A stretch of DNA of 64,000 nt from Roseicyclus salinarum. GTDB lineage: Bacteria > Pseudomonadota > Alphaproteobacteria > Rhodobacterales > Rhodobacteraceae. A program made the position numbers and the translations under genes. The stretch's first letter is position 1. Every line of letters starts with the position of its first letter. Positions 8,911-17,668 of this stretch are shown here, piece after piece. The notes beneath the pieces are model-generated. The model ran no database searches and was not told the DNA's origin. It saw only the letters and a program-made list of their open reading frames with translations. Where the stretch lies: NCBI RefSeq assembly GCF_029624655.1, contig NZ_JARRSA010000006.1, positions 1-64,000 on the forward strand. The letters run 5' to 3'.

Positions 8911-8938
8911 GGCGGCATGGTGGTGCAATTAATGCACC
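8899..8938. promoter_or_regulatory. Two adjacent LysR-type palindromes between urtA and its divergent regulator
   Basis: TGCCGC (8899-8904) and GCGGCA (8912-8917) are inverted around seven bases. GGTGCA (8922-8927) and TGCACC (8933-8938) are inverted around five. The second fits the T-N11-A rule of LysR-type sites (T8924, A8936). A pair of dyads between divergent genes is the usual recognition/activation layout for this family. Confidence 0.6.
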
Positions 8939-8955
8939 GCGGGCGCGGGGGACGG

Positions 8956-9843
8956 ATGCGGCATCTGAGGATCTACCGGGCGATCCGCCTGATCCAGAGG
9001 ACGGGTTCGATCCGCAAGGCCGCTGAAATCCTTGCGATTTCGCCCTCGGCGCTCAACAGGTCGGTGCAGGGCTTCGAGGACGAGCTGGGCCTGCCGGTGT
9101 TCGACAGGGTTCCGGGCGGTGTGCGGCTGACCACTGCGGGCGAGCTGCTGCTGGACATGCTCGACCGGCACCTGACCGAATTCGACGATTTCCGCACGCA
9201 GCTTGCGAACCTGCGCGAGGGGTTGAGCGGCGAGTTGCGCCTCGCCTTCGGATCGGACCTCGGGGCGGGACTGGTGCTGGCGTCGGTCCGCGAGTTCGAG
9301 GACGCCTTTCCGGGCGTGTCGGTCAGCATCGCCACCGCCGAGAGCGCCGCGCCCCTGCACCGCCGCGAGGCGGACCTCGCCCTTCTGAGCAATCCCGAAA
9401 CCGACGATGCGACGCAGGTTCTGCACGCCCAGCGGCTGCCCCTCGCCGCGTGGGAGGGCACCGCGTCCCCGGCGGAGACCAAGGGGCTGTGGGACCTGGT
9501 TTCGCGGCGGCTTCTGCTGCCGCTCGACGGGTCGGGCTCGCGTGTGGCGGTCAGCCACCTGATGCGCCGGCACCGGCTGTCGGTGCGGACCGTCTCGGCG
9601 CTGCCCGCCGCGCAGGTGGCCCAGCAGCTTGCGGGAACGTCGCGCGTGGCGATCTTTCCCGATACCCTGTTCGAGGCCGCGCCCGCGCCGGGGATCCGCC
9701 GCCTGTCCCTGCCGCTGGGCGAGGTTCAGCTTTGCGTCCTGCGCGCCGCGCGCGTGCCGATGATACGGCCCGCGCAGGCGTTCCTGACGCTCCTGCAACG
9801 TCGCCTCGACGAGGCCCGCGGTCCCGGCGAGGCGCGAACCTGA
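8956..9843 (+). CDS. LysR-family transcriptional regulator (divergent from urtA)
   Basis: 295 aa. The N-terminal winged helix is clear: RAIRLIQRTGSIRKAAEIL, then SPSALNRSVQGFEDELG and an F/V-DRVPGGVRLTTAGE wing. An effector-binding domain of about 200 residues follows. The ATG at 8956 is preceded by GGGGGAC; an earlier in-frame ATG at 8917 lies inside a palindrome and is less likely. Its divergent placement from urtA suggests it controls urea uptake, but it could equally act on the aldolase-like gene it converges on. The effector is unknown. Confidence 0.88.
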   Translation: MRHLRIYRAIRLIQRTGSIRKAAEILAISPSALNRSVQGFEDELGLPVFDRVPGGVRLTTAGELLLDMLDRHLTEFDDFRTQLANLREGLSGELRLAFGSDLGAGLVLASVREFEDAFPGVSVSIATAESAAPLHRREADLALLSNPETDDATQVLHAQRLPLAAWEGTASPAETKGLWDLVSRRLLLPLDGSGSRVAVSHLMRRHRLSVRTVSALPAAQVAQQLAGTSRVAIFPDTLFEAAPAPGIRRLSLPLGEVQLCVLRAARVPMIRPAQAFLTLLQRRLDEARGPGEART

Positions 9844-9856
9844 GCGCGCCCTCAGC

Positions 9857-10669
9857 CTAGTCGAACATGTCCGGCTGATCCTCGGAGAGCTGGTTCCAGA
9901 CGGTCTGGAAATGCAGCCAGCCGATGTATTCGCTGCCGACATGCTCGCGGCTGTAGCGGGCGCGCTCCTCGGGGATGCGGATCGGCTCGATGCCGGACGC
10001 CGCGATGTCCAGCTGCTGCCGGCAGCAGCGCTCCAGCGCCATGAACCAGAACGCGGCGCTGTCGATCGAGTGGCGGCTCGCGGTCAGAAGCCCGTGGTTC
10101 TGGTGCAGCGCGGCCTTCACGCCCTTGAAGGCCTTCGCGACGTCCGAACCGGCATGGTTCTCGACTGCCACGGCGCCGCCCTGTTCGCCGATCACGACGT
10201 GATCCTCGAAGAAGGCGCAGGCGTCCTGCGTGATCGGGTCGATCGGCCGGCCCGTCGCGCACCACGCGGTTCCGTGGACGGTGTGCGCGTGGCACATGGC
10301 GATGATGTCCGGATGCGCCTCGTGCACGTTCGCGTGCAGCACGAAGCCCGCGCGGTTCACCGCGTGGCGGCCCTCGATCACCGTGCCCTCGTGATCGACG
10401 AGGATCAGGTTCGACATCTTCACCTTGTCGAAATGGACGCACATCGGGTTCGTCCAGTAGAGCTCGGGGCGTTCGGGGTCGCGCACCGTGAGGTGGCCTG
10501 CGAACCCGTAGTCGAAGCCCTGCTGCGCGAAGAAGCGGCAGGCGGCGACGAGGCGTTCCTTGCGATGCCTGCGCTCGTCCTCGACCGAGGCGAAGTCGGG
10601 CAGTTCGGGAAAGATCAGGCCGTCCTGTTCCGGCTGATAGATCGAGACGCGGTTGCCGAGATCGAGCAT
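9857..10669 (-). CDS. Class II aldolase/adducin family protein
   Basis: 270 aa. The FAGHLTVRDPERPELYWTNP region and the metal-binding CHAHTVHGTAW (paired with a later QNHGLLT) match class II aldolases and adducin-like domains, which use a divalent metal bound by histidines. Family members include fuculose-phosphate aldolase-like and decarboxylase enzymes; this subgroup with an N-terminal RKERLVAACRFFAQQGFDYG usually has no assigned substrate. A strong GGAGGGAGGA site precedes the ATG. It is divergent from the LysR gene at 10807, and the palindrome at 10760-10782 lies between them. Confidence 0.9.
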   Translation of the reverse strand: MLDLGNRVSIYQPEQDGLIFPELPDFASVEDERRHRKERLVAACRFFAQQGFDYGFAGHLTVRDPERPELYWTNPMCVHFDKVKMSNLILVDHEGTVIEGRHAVNRAGFVLHANVHEAHPDIIAMCHAHTVHGTAWCATGRPIDPITQDACAFFEDHVVIGEQGGAVAVENHAGSDVAKAFKGVKAALHQNHGLLTASRHSIDSAAFWFMALERCCRQQLDIAASGIEPIRIPEERARYSREHVGSEYIGWLHFQTVWNQLSEDQPDMFD

Positions 10670-10759
10670 GTTCGTGGTCCTCCCTCCATACGGGCCAAGC
10701 GGCGGGGCCGGCCCTGATGCGCGATATTGAAAACGCGGGCGGATCGGATCAATGCTGTG

Positions 10760-10782
10760 ATGGCAATAACAGTTATTGCCAT
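10760..10782. promoter_or_regulatory. Perfect 23-bp palindrome, candidate LysR operator
   Basis: ATGGCAATAAC (10760-10770) and GTTATTGCCAT (10772-10782) are perfect inverted arms around a single A. The core ATAAC-A-GTTAT has the AT-rich dyad form of LysR-type sites. It stands in the 137-bp space between the divergent aldolase-like gene and the LysR gene, about 25 bases before the latter's start. Confidence 0.7.
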
Positions 10783-10806
10783 TTCTCGGGCTGGGAGGCG
10801 GTGCGG

Positions 10807-11727
10807 ATGAGGGATGACCGGCTGATCGAGATGCGCGTCTTCCGCGCGGTCGTGGAAAGCGGCGGCTTCACCGCGGCGGCCCATCGCCTCGGCGCGAGCC
10901 AGCCCTTCGTCAGCCAGACCGTGCAGCGGCTCGAGGCGCGGCTGGGCGCGACGCTGCTGCACCGCACCACGCGCGGCCACCGCCTGACACCCGAAGGCGA
11001 GCGCTTTCTCGACGCCGCCTGCCGGGTGATCGGCGCGCTCGAGGCGGCCGAGGCCGACTGGCAGCGCGAGGAGGCGCGCATCGACGGACGTCTCAGGGTC
11101 TCGGCCCCGATCGCCTTCGGGCTTGACCGGATCACGCCGCTGATCCCCGCCTTCCTCGCGCGCCATCCCAACCTGTCGCTCGACCTGCGCCTGACCGACG
11201 ACCACGAGAACCTGATCGAGGGCGGCATCGACGTCGCGATCCGGATGGGAACGCTGTCGGATTCGGGCCTCATGCATCGCCGGATCTGCGGGCTGAGGCG
11301 CGTGGTCGTGGCGGCCCCCGATCTCGTCGCGCGGCACGGCGCGCCGGCGACCGTCGAGGACCTGTCCCGGATGCCCTGCATCGCGTGGGACGGAAGCCGC
11401 GAGCACCTGAACCGCTGGACCTTCGTGAAGGACGGCCGGACGACGACCTTCCGCGCGCGCGGACGCTTCCGGGGCAACCAGGGCATGTCCCTTTTCGAGA
11501 TGTGCCTCGCGGGTTTCGGGGTGATGCGCGTGGCCGAGCATCTCGCGCGGCCGGCCATCGAGGGCGGACGGCTCGTGCGCCTGCTGCCCGATCATGCGCC
11601 CGGCGACGCCACGGCCATCAACGCGGTGTTCCTGCCCGACCGGCACCTTGTCCCGCGCATCCGCAACTTCATCGATTTCGTGGCCGAAGCGTTCCGCGCG
11701 CCCGACTGGGAGGCGGAGGGCGCATGA
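10807..11727 (+). CDS. LysR-family transcriptional regulator
   Basis: 306 aa. It has a typical N-terminal helix-turn-helix (FRAVVESGGFTAAAHRLG, then QPFVSQTVQRLEARLG and LLHRTTRGHRLTPEGE) and a substrate-binding-protein-like C-terminal domain (GRLRVSAPIAFGLDRI, GIDVAIRMGTLSDSGL). It belongs to the DsdC/CrgA-like group that often autoregulates and controls a divergent neighbour. The ATG at 10807 follows GGGAGGCGG by about nine bases; a GTG at 10801 is a close alternative. The likely target is the aldolase-like gene at 9857-10669. Confidence 0.92.
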   Translation: MRDDRLIEMRVFRAVVESGGFTAAAHRLGASQPFVSQTVQRLEARLGATLLHRTTRGHRLTPEGERFLDAACRVIGALEAAEADWQREEARIDGRLRVSAPIAFGLDRITPLIPAFLARHPNLSLDLRLTDDHENLIEGGIDVAIRMGTLSDSGLMHRRICGLRRVVVAAPDLVARHGAPATVEDLSRMPCIAWDGSREHLNRWTFVKDGRTTTFRARGRFRGNQGMSLFEMCLAGFGVMRVAEHLARPAIEGGRLVRLLPDHAPGDATAINAVFLPDRHLVPRIRNFIDFVAEAFRAPDWEAEGA

Positions 11728-11776
11728 CCGGCCCCGCGCGCCACGACCGCCCCGGCACGCCGGAGGCCGCGGCGCG

Positions 11777-12076
11777 ATGAGGCGCCTGCGCGCCCTCGCC
11801 CTCGGCCAGTTGCCCCTGCGCGAGGCATTCTGGACCTGGGCCGTCACCGTGGGGCTCGTCGTCAACGTCCTGACGAGCGTCGCCTTCCTCGCGCTCGTGT
11901 CGCTGGGGCTTCCGTGGCTCGCCTTCGCCGCCGGTTACGGGATCTCGCTGCCCTACAACCTTCTCGCCACCGTCGCGGTCTTCCGATCCGCCGCGCATTA
12001 CGATGGCACGCCCGTGATCGCGGACGCGGCGCGGGTCGTCACGCTCGCCCTCATGGCGGTGTTGTCGCTCACCTGA
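11777..12076 (+). CDS. Small membrane protein, function unknown
   Basis: 99 aa. After a basic, aromatic N-terminus (MRRLRALALGQLPLREAFW) there are two or three probable membrane helices (WAVTVGLVVNVLTSVAFLALV; LPWLAFAAGYGISLPYNLLA; VVTLALMAVLSL). GGAGG lies about ten bases before the ATG. It sits 49 bases after the LysR stop and may be cotranscribed. I do not recognise the family; the topology resembles small uncharacterised inner-membrane proteins. A coding role is supported by the hydrophobic pattern. Confidence 0.7.
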   Translation: MRRLRALALGQLPLREAFWTWAVTVGLVVNVLTSVAFLALVSLGLPWLAFAAGYGISLPYNLLATVAVFRSAAHYDGTPVIADAARVVTLALMAVLSLT

Positions 12077-12327
12077 AGGGGGATCGCTCGCAGGGTGCGG
12101 GGCCTGTCGCAGGAACCTTCGCGCGAACAGGGGGTTTGAGAGGAGACGCCACCTCGAAGGACAAGGGGCATGACACGGCTCACGCCACGCGGCCGCGCCA
12201 TCCGCCACGCCGGTCCCAGTCCCGGCGCGTCAGGGGAAAGCGTCGTCAAGCGCGCATCCCTCGCCCCACGCATGGCGCCACCGCGAAAGCGCGCGCCCGG
12301 CGCGGCATCTGACCGCCGCCGCGCCGC

Positions 12328-15069
12328 ATGACGGACGCGGCGGACGGCAGGGGCATGGCCGCGGAAGCCTACCGCGAAACCGCAAGCAGGACGCTCGAGG
12401 CGCAGGGCGTCGATCCCGCCCGTGGCCTTTCCGCCCAAGAGGCGCGCAAGCGGCTCCGCAAGCATGGCCACAACCGGCTGGAAACGGCGCGGCACCGCTC
12501 CGCGTGGCGCATTCTCGCCGATCAGTTCAAGAGCCTGATCTTCGCCATCCTGTTCGGCGCCGCCGCCCTGTCCTTCGCGTTCTCCGAGATCGTGCAGGGG
12601 GCCGCCATCCTCGTGGCGGTCGCGATCAACGCCGGCGTGGGGTTCTTCACCGAACTTCACGCCACCCGGTCGATGGAAGCCCTGCGCGAGATGGAGCGCA
12701 TCTCGGCGCGCGTGCGCCGCGGCGGCCGCGAGCGCGACATCGACGCGGCCAACCTCGTGCCGGGCGACATGGTGCTTCTGAAGGCGGGCGACATCGTACC
12801 GGCCGACCTGAGGCTGGTGGAGGCGGGAAACCTGCGCGTGAACCAGTCCACGCTGACCGGCGAGCCGGTGCCGCAGGGCAAGACGACGGACACCCTGGAG
12901 GGCGACGTGGAGCTCGCCGCGCGCAGCAACATGGCCTACAAGGGCACCTCGGTCGGCAACGGAAGCGCCCTTGGCGTCGTGGTCGCCACGGGCATGGAGA
13001 CCGAGCTCGGCCGCATCTCGCATCTCGCCGAGGAGGCCGCCAGCGAGCAGACGCCGCTGGAACGGCGCCTCGACCGGCTGGCGCGCAGGCTGCTTCTGGT
13101 CATCGTCGTCGTCGCCGCCGTGACCTCGGTCATCGGCATCGTGGCTGGGCGCGACCTCTTCGTGATGGTCGAGACCGGCGTCGCGCTGGTCGTGGCCGCC
13201 GTGCCCGAAGGCCTGCCGATCGTCGCGAGCGTGGCGCTGGCCCGCGGCATGTGGCGGCTGGCGCGGCGCAATGCGCTGATCGAGCGGCTGTCGGCGGTCG
13301 AGACGCTCGGCGCGACGAACGTGATCTGCTCGGACAAGACCGGAACGCTGACCGAGAACCGCATGACGCTCGCCCGGATCGCGCTGCCCGGGGGCGACGT
13401 CGAGGTGCCCGGCGAGGACGGCGCGGCCTTCCGGCGCGAGGGCCGCGAGGTGGACCCATCGGCGCGCGGCCCGGTGCGGCGGGCGCTGGAGGTTGGGGTG
13501 CTGTGCAACGCCGCCCGGCTTGGCGCCGATGCGGGCGCCGAGGGTGACGGAAAGGACCCGCCCGCGCGCGCTTCGGGCGACCCGATGGAGGTCGCGCTGC
13601 TCGAGGGCGGCCTCCGCGCGGGTCTCTCGCGCGAGGAGCTTACGGGGACATGGCCCGAGCTGCGGCGCGAGGACTTCGATCCCGCCGTCAAGATGATGGC
13701 CACCTTCCACGAGGCCGGGGACGAGGTCCGCGTCACCGTGAAGGGTGCGCCCGAGGCGGTGATCGAGGCGTCGAGCCACGTCCTCGACGGCGACGCGCGC
13801 CGACCGCTCGACGATGCCGGCCGCAAGGCGTGGCTGACGCGCAACGAGGAGACCGCGGCCGAGGGCCTGCGCGCCCTCGCGCTGGCCGAGAAGACCGTCC
13901 CGGGCCCAGACGGAGATCCCTATGACGGGCTGACGCTCGTGGGCCTCGTGGGTCTTCTCGATCCGCCGCGCGCCGAGGTGCGCAAGGCCGTCGAGGAATG
14001 CCGGGAGGCCGGCATCCACGCCGTCATGGTCACCGGCGACCAGCCCAGCACGGCCCGCGCCATCGCCCATGCCGTGGGCCTCGTCGACGACGGCGACAAG
14101 GCGGACGTCATGCCCGGCAGCGACATGAAGCCAGCCGGCGCGCTGTCCGAAAGCGACCGGCGGCGCATACTCGAGACGGCGATCTTCGCCCGCTTCGATC
14201 CCGGCCAGAAGCTCGACCTGATCCAGGTCTACCAGGATGCGGGCCGGGTGGTGGCGATGACCGGCGACGGCGTCAATGACGCGCCCGCGCTCAAGAAGGC
14301 CGACATCGGCGTCGCCATGGGCCGCCGCGGCACCGAGGTCGCGCGCGAGGCCGCCGACATGGTCCTGCGCGACGACAGTTTCGCCAGCATCGTCGAGGCG
14401 ATCCGGCAGGGCCGCACGATCTTCGGCAACATCCGCAAGTTCGTGATCTACATGCTCTCGGGCAATACCGGCGAGATCTTCGCCGTCTCGCTCGTGGCGC
14501 TCCTGAACGCGCCCCTGCCGCTCCTGCCCCTGCAGATCCTCTACATCAACATCATCTCCGACGTGTTCCCCGCCCTCGCGCTGGGCGTCGGCGGCGACAG
14601 GACGGACGTCATGAGCCGGCCGCCCCGCGATCCCCGCGAGCCGATCCTCACCCGCGCCCACTGGGGCGTCATCGGCGGCTACGGGGCGGTGATCGGCCTT
14701 TCGGCGCTGGCGGTCTTCTGGATGGCCTTCCGGCTCGGCCTCGGCGCGTCGGAGGCGGTGACGATCTCGTTTCTCACCTTCGCCTTCGCGCGGCTATGGC
14801 ACGTCTTCAACATGCGCGACGCCCGCTCGCCCGTGTTGCGCAACGAGGTCACGACCAACGTCTTCGTCTGGATCGCGCTGACCATCGGCACGGCGCTGAC
14901 GCTCGCCGCGGCCTGGCTGCCCGGCCTGGGCGCGGTGCTGGGCACGGTGCCGCCAAGCGCCGAGGGCTGGGCCCTCATCGCGGCGGGCAGCCTCGCGCCT
15001 CTCGTCGTGGGGCAACTCGCCAAGCTCGCGCCGTTCCGCCGGTTCCGTCCCGCCCCGGAGGACGGCTGA
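12328..15069 (+). CDS. P-type cation-transporting ATPase (Ca2+-type, P2A-like)
   Basis: 913 aa. All P-type landmarks are present: N-terminal cation ATPase domain (LSAQEARKRLRKHGHNRLE), TGE in the actuator (about 177-179), PEGLP in M4 (293-297), the phosphorylated aspartate D336 in DKTGTLTEN, and the hinge GDGVND (646-651) followed by APALKKADIGVAMG. PEGLP and overall size fit the P2A group, typically Ca2+ pumps. The M6 sequence ILYINIISDVFPA departs from the SERCA NLVTDGLPA form, so Mn2+, Na+ or H+ transport remains possible. No strong Shine-Dalgarno site marks the start; an ATG at 12355 is an alternative. Confidence 0.9.
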   Translation: MTDAADGRGMAAEAYRETASRTLEAQGVDPARGLSAQEARKRLRKHGHNRLETARHRSAWRILADQFKSLIFAILFGAAALSFAFSEIVQGAAILVAVAINAGVGFFTELHATRSMEALREMERISARVRRGGRERDIDAANLVPGDMVLLKAGDIVPADLRLVEAGNLRVNQSTLTGEPVPQGKTTDTLEGDVELAARSNMAYKGTSVGNGSALGVVVATGMETELGRISHLAEEAASEQTPLERRLDRLARRLLLVIVVVAAVTSVIGIVAGRDLFVMVETGVALVVAAVPEGLPIVASVALARGMWRLARRNALIERLSAVETLGATNVICSDKTGTLTENRMTLARIALPGGDVEVPGEDGAAFRREGREVDPSARGPVRRALEVGVLCNAARLGADAGAEGDGKDPPARASGDPMEVALLEGGLRAGLSREELTGTWPELRREDFDPAVKMMATFHEAGDEVRVTVKGAPEAVIEASSHVLDGDARRPLDDAGRKAWLTRNEETAAEGLRALALAEKTVPGPDGDPYDGLTLVGLVGLLDPPRAEVRKAVEECREAGIHAVMVTGDQPSTARAIAHAVGLVDDGDKADVMPGSDMKPAGALSESDRRRILETAIFARFDPGQKLDLIQVYQDAGRVVAMTGDGVNDAPALKKADIGVAMGRRGTEVAREAADMVLRDDSFASIVEAIRQGRTIFGNIRKFVIYMLSGNTGEIFAVSLVALLNAPLPLLPLQILYINIISDVFPALALGVGGDRTDVMSRPPRDPREPILTRAHWGVIGGYGAVIGLSALAVFWMAFRLGLGASEAVTISFLTFAFARLWHVFNMRDARSPVLRNEVTTNVFVWIALTIGTALTLAAAWLPGLGAVLGTVPPSAEGWALIAAGSLAPLVVGQLAKLAPFRRFRPAPEDG

Positions 15070-15125
15070 GACCCCGCCCGGCGTCATGTCGTGGCGCCGT
15101 TCCCGGCTTCATCCTTGCAGGAAAA

Positions 15126-15170
15126 CTCCGGGGGTGAGGCCGAAGGCCGAGGGGGCAGCGCCCCCTGCCG
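15126..15170 (-). terminator. Stem-loop cluster after the GH65 gene, probable terminator
   Basis: On the minus strand, downstream of the GH65 stop, GGGGGC/GCCCCC (arms 15151-15156 and 15160-15165) forms a tight hairpin. A second short hairpin (GGCC-GAA-GGCC, 15138-15148) and then GGAGTTTTCC follow. The arrangement looks like the GC-box plus T-run repeats I associate with intergenic terminators in Rhodobacteraceae. It also lies just downstream of the convergent P-type ATPase and may serve both genes. Confidence 0.55.
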
Positions 15171-15184
15171 CGTCAGCCCGGCCG

Positions 15185-17668
15185 TCACGCCCGGCGCTCG
15201 TCGTCCTTGCCGGCGCCCATGCGCTTCTGCGCGCGCTCGCGGTCCTCTCGGTCGGGCTTGATCTCGGGGATCAGGCGGAAGGTGAAGGACTGGCCCGGGC
15301 TCATGTCGCGGCTCTGCCCGCGGTAGGAGATCGTCACCGGGTGGGCGGTCATCGGCCTGCTCGTCACCGTCAGCCGGTCCTGCGTGATCTCGAAATCGAG
15401 GATCTGGCGGCGGAAGCGCACGGTCGAGCGCAGCCGCTCCACCTCCTCGGGCAGGCGCGGGTTGAAGACCAGCGTGCCGGTGCGGAACTCGATCCCGGTA
15501 TAGCAGCGCTGCATCAGGTCCACCGTTCCCGCCATCGCGCCAAGGTGGATGCCTTCCTTCGTGGTGCCGCCCTGGATGTCGGCGCTGTCGGCGTCCAGCG
15601 CCTTGCGCGCAAGCTCCCACGAGCGCTGCCGGTCGGCGCGCGCGAGCACCCAGGCATGGGCCACCCAGCTCAGCGTCGAGCCGTGCGAGGTGCGCTGCAT
15701 GTAGTACTGGATGTTGCGCAGGATCATGTCCGGCGTGAATTCGTAGCCGAGCCGCGCGAAGATGTGGCCGATCTCCTCGGCGCTGAAGAGGTAGAAGATC
15801 ATCAGCACGTCGGCCTGCTTGGACACCTTGTAGTCGTTTGGCTCCTTGCCCTCCGCCTCGAGGATGCGGTCCAGCCTCTGGAGATCGCCGTAGCGCGCGC
15901 GGTAGCCGTCCCAGTCGAAGTCGAGAAGCGCCTCGTAGCCCTCGAACTGACTGAGGATGCCGTCGTCGTGGAAGGGCAGGAACAGCCGGCGGCTGACCTC
16001 CTCCCACCGCGCGAGCTCGTCCCGCCCGAGGCCGAGCCGCTCGCAGAGCCAGCGCCGTTCGTCGAGCGGGATGAGTTCGAGGATGTCCTCGGCCCGCGAC
16101 AGGATAAATGCGGTCATGAAGTTCGTGTAGGCATTGTTGTCGAGCCCGCCGCTGGTCCGTGCGTCGACGCCCGGATAGGCGGTGTGGAACTCGTCAGGCC
16201 CCATCACGCCGCGGATGCCGAAACGCCCGTCGGGACGCTCTTCCGCGAGACTGGCGAAGAAGCGCGCGATCTCGCAGAACAACTCCGCCCCGTAGTCGCG
16301 CAGGAAGGCGCGGTCGTCCGTGGCCTGAACGTATTCCCAGACGTTGAAGGCGACGGCGGCGCCGACGTGCCGCTGGCGCCAGGTGTTGTCGGGGACCCAG
16401 CGTCCCGAGCGCGGATTGAGGTGGATGCGCTGGCTTTCCTCGCGGCCGTTCGATCCGCTCTGCCAGGGGAACATCGCGCCCTTCACCCCCGCCTCGCGGG
16501 CCGCGCGCCGCGCCTCGTCGAGCCGCCGGAAGCGGTATTGCAGAAGCGCGCGCGTCAAGACCGGCATGCGCAGCGTGAGGAACGGGAAGATGAACAGCTC
16601 GTCCCACATGATGTGGCCGCGATAGGCCTCGCCGTGCCAGCCCCGCGGCGGAATGCCCACGTCCATCTCGACGGAATGGGCGGAGGCCGTCTGCAGCAGG
16701 TGCATGATGTGCAGCCGGAGCTTCAGCTGCGCGCCGCTGTCGGCGTCCTCGAGCCGGATGTCGAACTGCTCCCACAGATGCTTCCACGCAAGGACGTGCT
16801 CCTCGCAGAGCGCGCGGAAATCGTGCGCGTGGCGCACATGGTCCAGCGCCTCGCTCAGCGGTTCGGTCATCGCGGTGTCGCGGCTGTCGAAGTAGGCCGC
16901 GATCTTTTCGACGCGGATCGCGCGGCCCTCCTGCGCGTCGAGGTCGAACTCCTCCTGCACGAGGTCGGGCAGGATCTCGGACCGGGCGGCGGAGATGTGG
17001 CCGCCGTCGACCGTCACCGTCGTGCGCGCGGCGAGCGCGACCTCGCGGCGCGCCTGCACGAAGCGCGAGCGCAGCGCGAGGATGCCCCCGTCCTCGCGCG
17101 AGGTGTCGAGCGTCTCGAGGTGACGGCCGTCCAGGTCGCGATACCGCGCGACGCCCCAATTGGTCACACTGCCGTCGAGGCCGGCCCTGACATGCATCGC
17201 GCCCGACCAGTTCTCGGGCGTGATCGTGACGGCGAGGGCGCACAGGTGGGGATCGCGCATCGACGCGATGCGCCGCTCGTCCCACCGCGTCACCCGGCCG
17301 TCTTCGTCGCGGAACCTCAGGCTGCGCGTCAGCACGCAGCCCATCAGGTCCAGGTCCTGCCGGTAGTCGAGGTATTGCACGGCGTCGGGCCGCAGCCACG
17401 GCCCGTCCCCGATGCGCATCGCCAGCGGCAGCCAGTTGGGCAGGTTCACGAGATCCTCGTTCTCGATCGACTGCCCGCCGACCTCCGAGACGAGCCGGTC
17501 GTAGCCGCCGGCAAGGTAGGTGCCGGGATAGTGCACGTCGTCGGCCACCGCGTCGGCGGCGGCGGCGCGCGTGACGATGTAGCCGTTGCCGAGCGCGCAA
17601 AGCGTCTCGCGCCGGCCCTCGGTCCTGGGGTCGTAGCCGGAAAAGCGCGTGCACCATACGTCGCTCAT
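15185..17668 (-). CDS. Glycoside hydrolase family 65 disaccharide phosphorylase
   Basis: 827 aa, full length for GH65. The family splits alpha-glucobioses such as trehalose, maltose or kojibiose with phosphate, releasing beta-glucose 1-phosphate. The N-terminal domain (ETLCALGNGYIVTR) precedes an (alpha/alpha)6 barrel with MWDELFIFPFLTLRMP and the catalytic acid E493 in GPDEFHTAY; KQADVLMIFYL and HGSTLSW follow. The ATG at 17668 overlaps the stop of the upstream fused phosphatase/mutase (ATGA). Coupling to a beta-phosphoglucomutase fits a phosphorylase. Trehalose is the likeliest substrate because of the partner's trehalose-6-phosphate phosphatase domain, but sequence alone does not settle it. 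Confidence 0.9.
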   Translation of the reverse strand: MSDVWCTRFSGYDPRTEGRRETLCALGNGYIVTRAAAADAVADDVHYPGTYLAGGYDRLVSEVGGQSIENEDLVNLPNWLPLAMRIGDGPWLRPDAVQYLDYRQDLDLMGCVLTRSLRFRDEDGRVTRWDERRIASMRDPHLCALAVTITPENWSGAMHVRAGLDGSVTNWGVARYRDLDGRHLETLDTSREDGGILALRSRFVQARREVALAARTTVTVDGGHISAARSEILPDLVQEEFDLDAQEGRAIRVEKIAAYFDSRDTAMTEPLSEALDHVRHAHDFRALCEEHVLAWKHLWEQFDIRLEDADSGAQLKLRLHIMHLLQTASAHSVEMDVGIPPRGWHGEAYRGHIMWDELFIFPFLTLRMPVLTRALLQYRFRRLDEARRAAREAGVKGAMFPWQSGSNGREESQRIHLNPRSGRWVPDNTWRQRHVGAAVAFNVWEYVQATDDRAFLRDYGAELFCEIARFFASLAEERPDGRFGIRGVMGPDEFHTAYPGVDARTSGGLDNNAYTNFMTAFILSRAEDILELIPLDERRWLCERLGLGRDELARWEEVSRRLFLPFHDDGILSQFEGYEALLDFDWDGYRARYGDLQRLDRILEAEGKEPNDYKVSKQADVLMIFYLFSAEEIGHIFARLGYEFTPDMILRNIQYYMQRTSHGSTLSWVAHAWVLARADRQRSWELARKALDADSADIQGGTTKEGIHLGAMAGTVDLMQRCYTGIEFRTGTLVFNPRLPEEVERLRSTVRFRRQILDFEITQDRLTVTSRPMTAHPVTISYRGQSRDMSPGQSFTFRLIPEIKPDREDRERAQKRMGAGKDDERRA

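Noticed and set aside
11998-14661. Long minus-strand open frame of about 890 codons opposite the P-type ATPase
   Set aside because: It is antisense to a gene with complete catalytic motifs; its composition (very Arg/His/Gly-rich) is typical of the open complement in GC-rich DNA.
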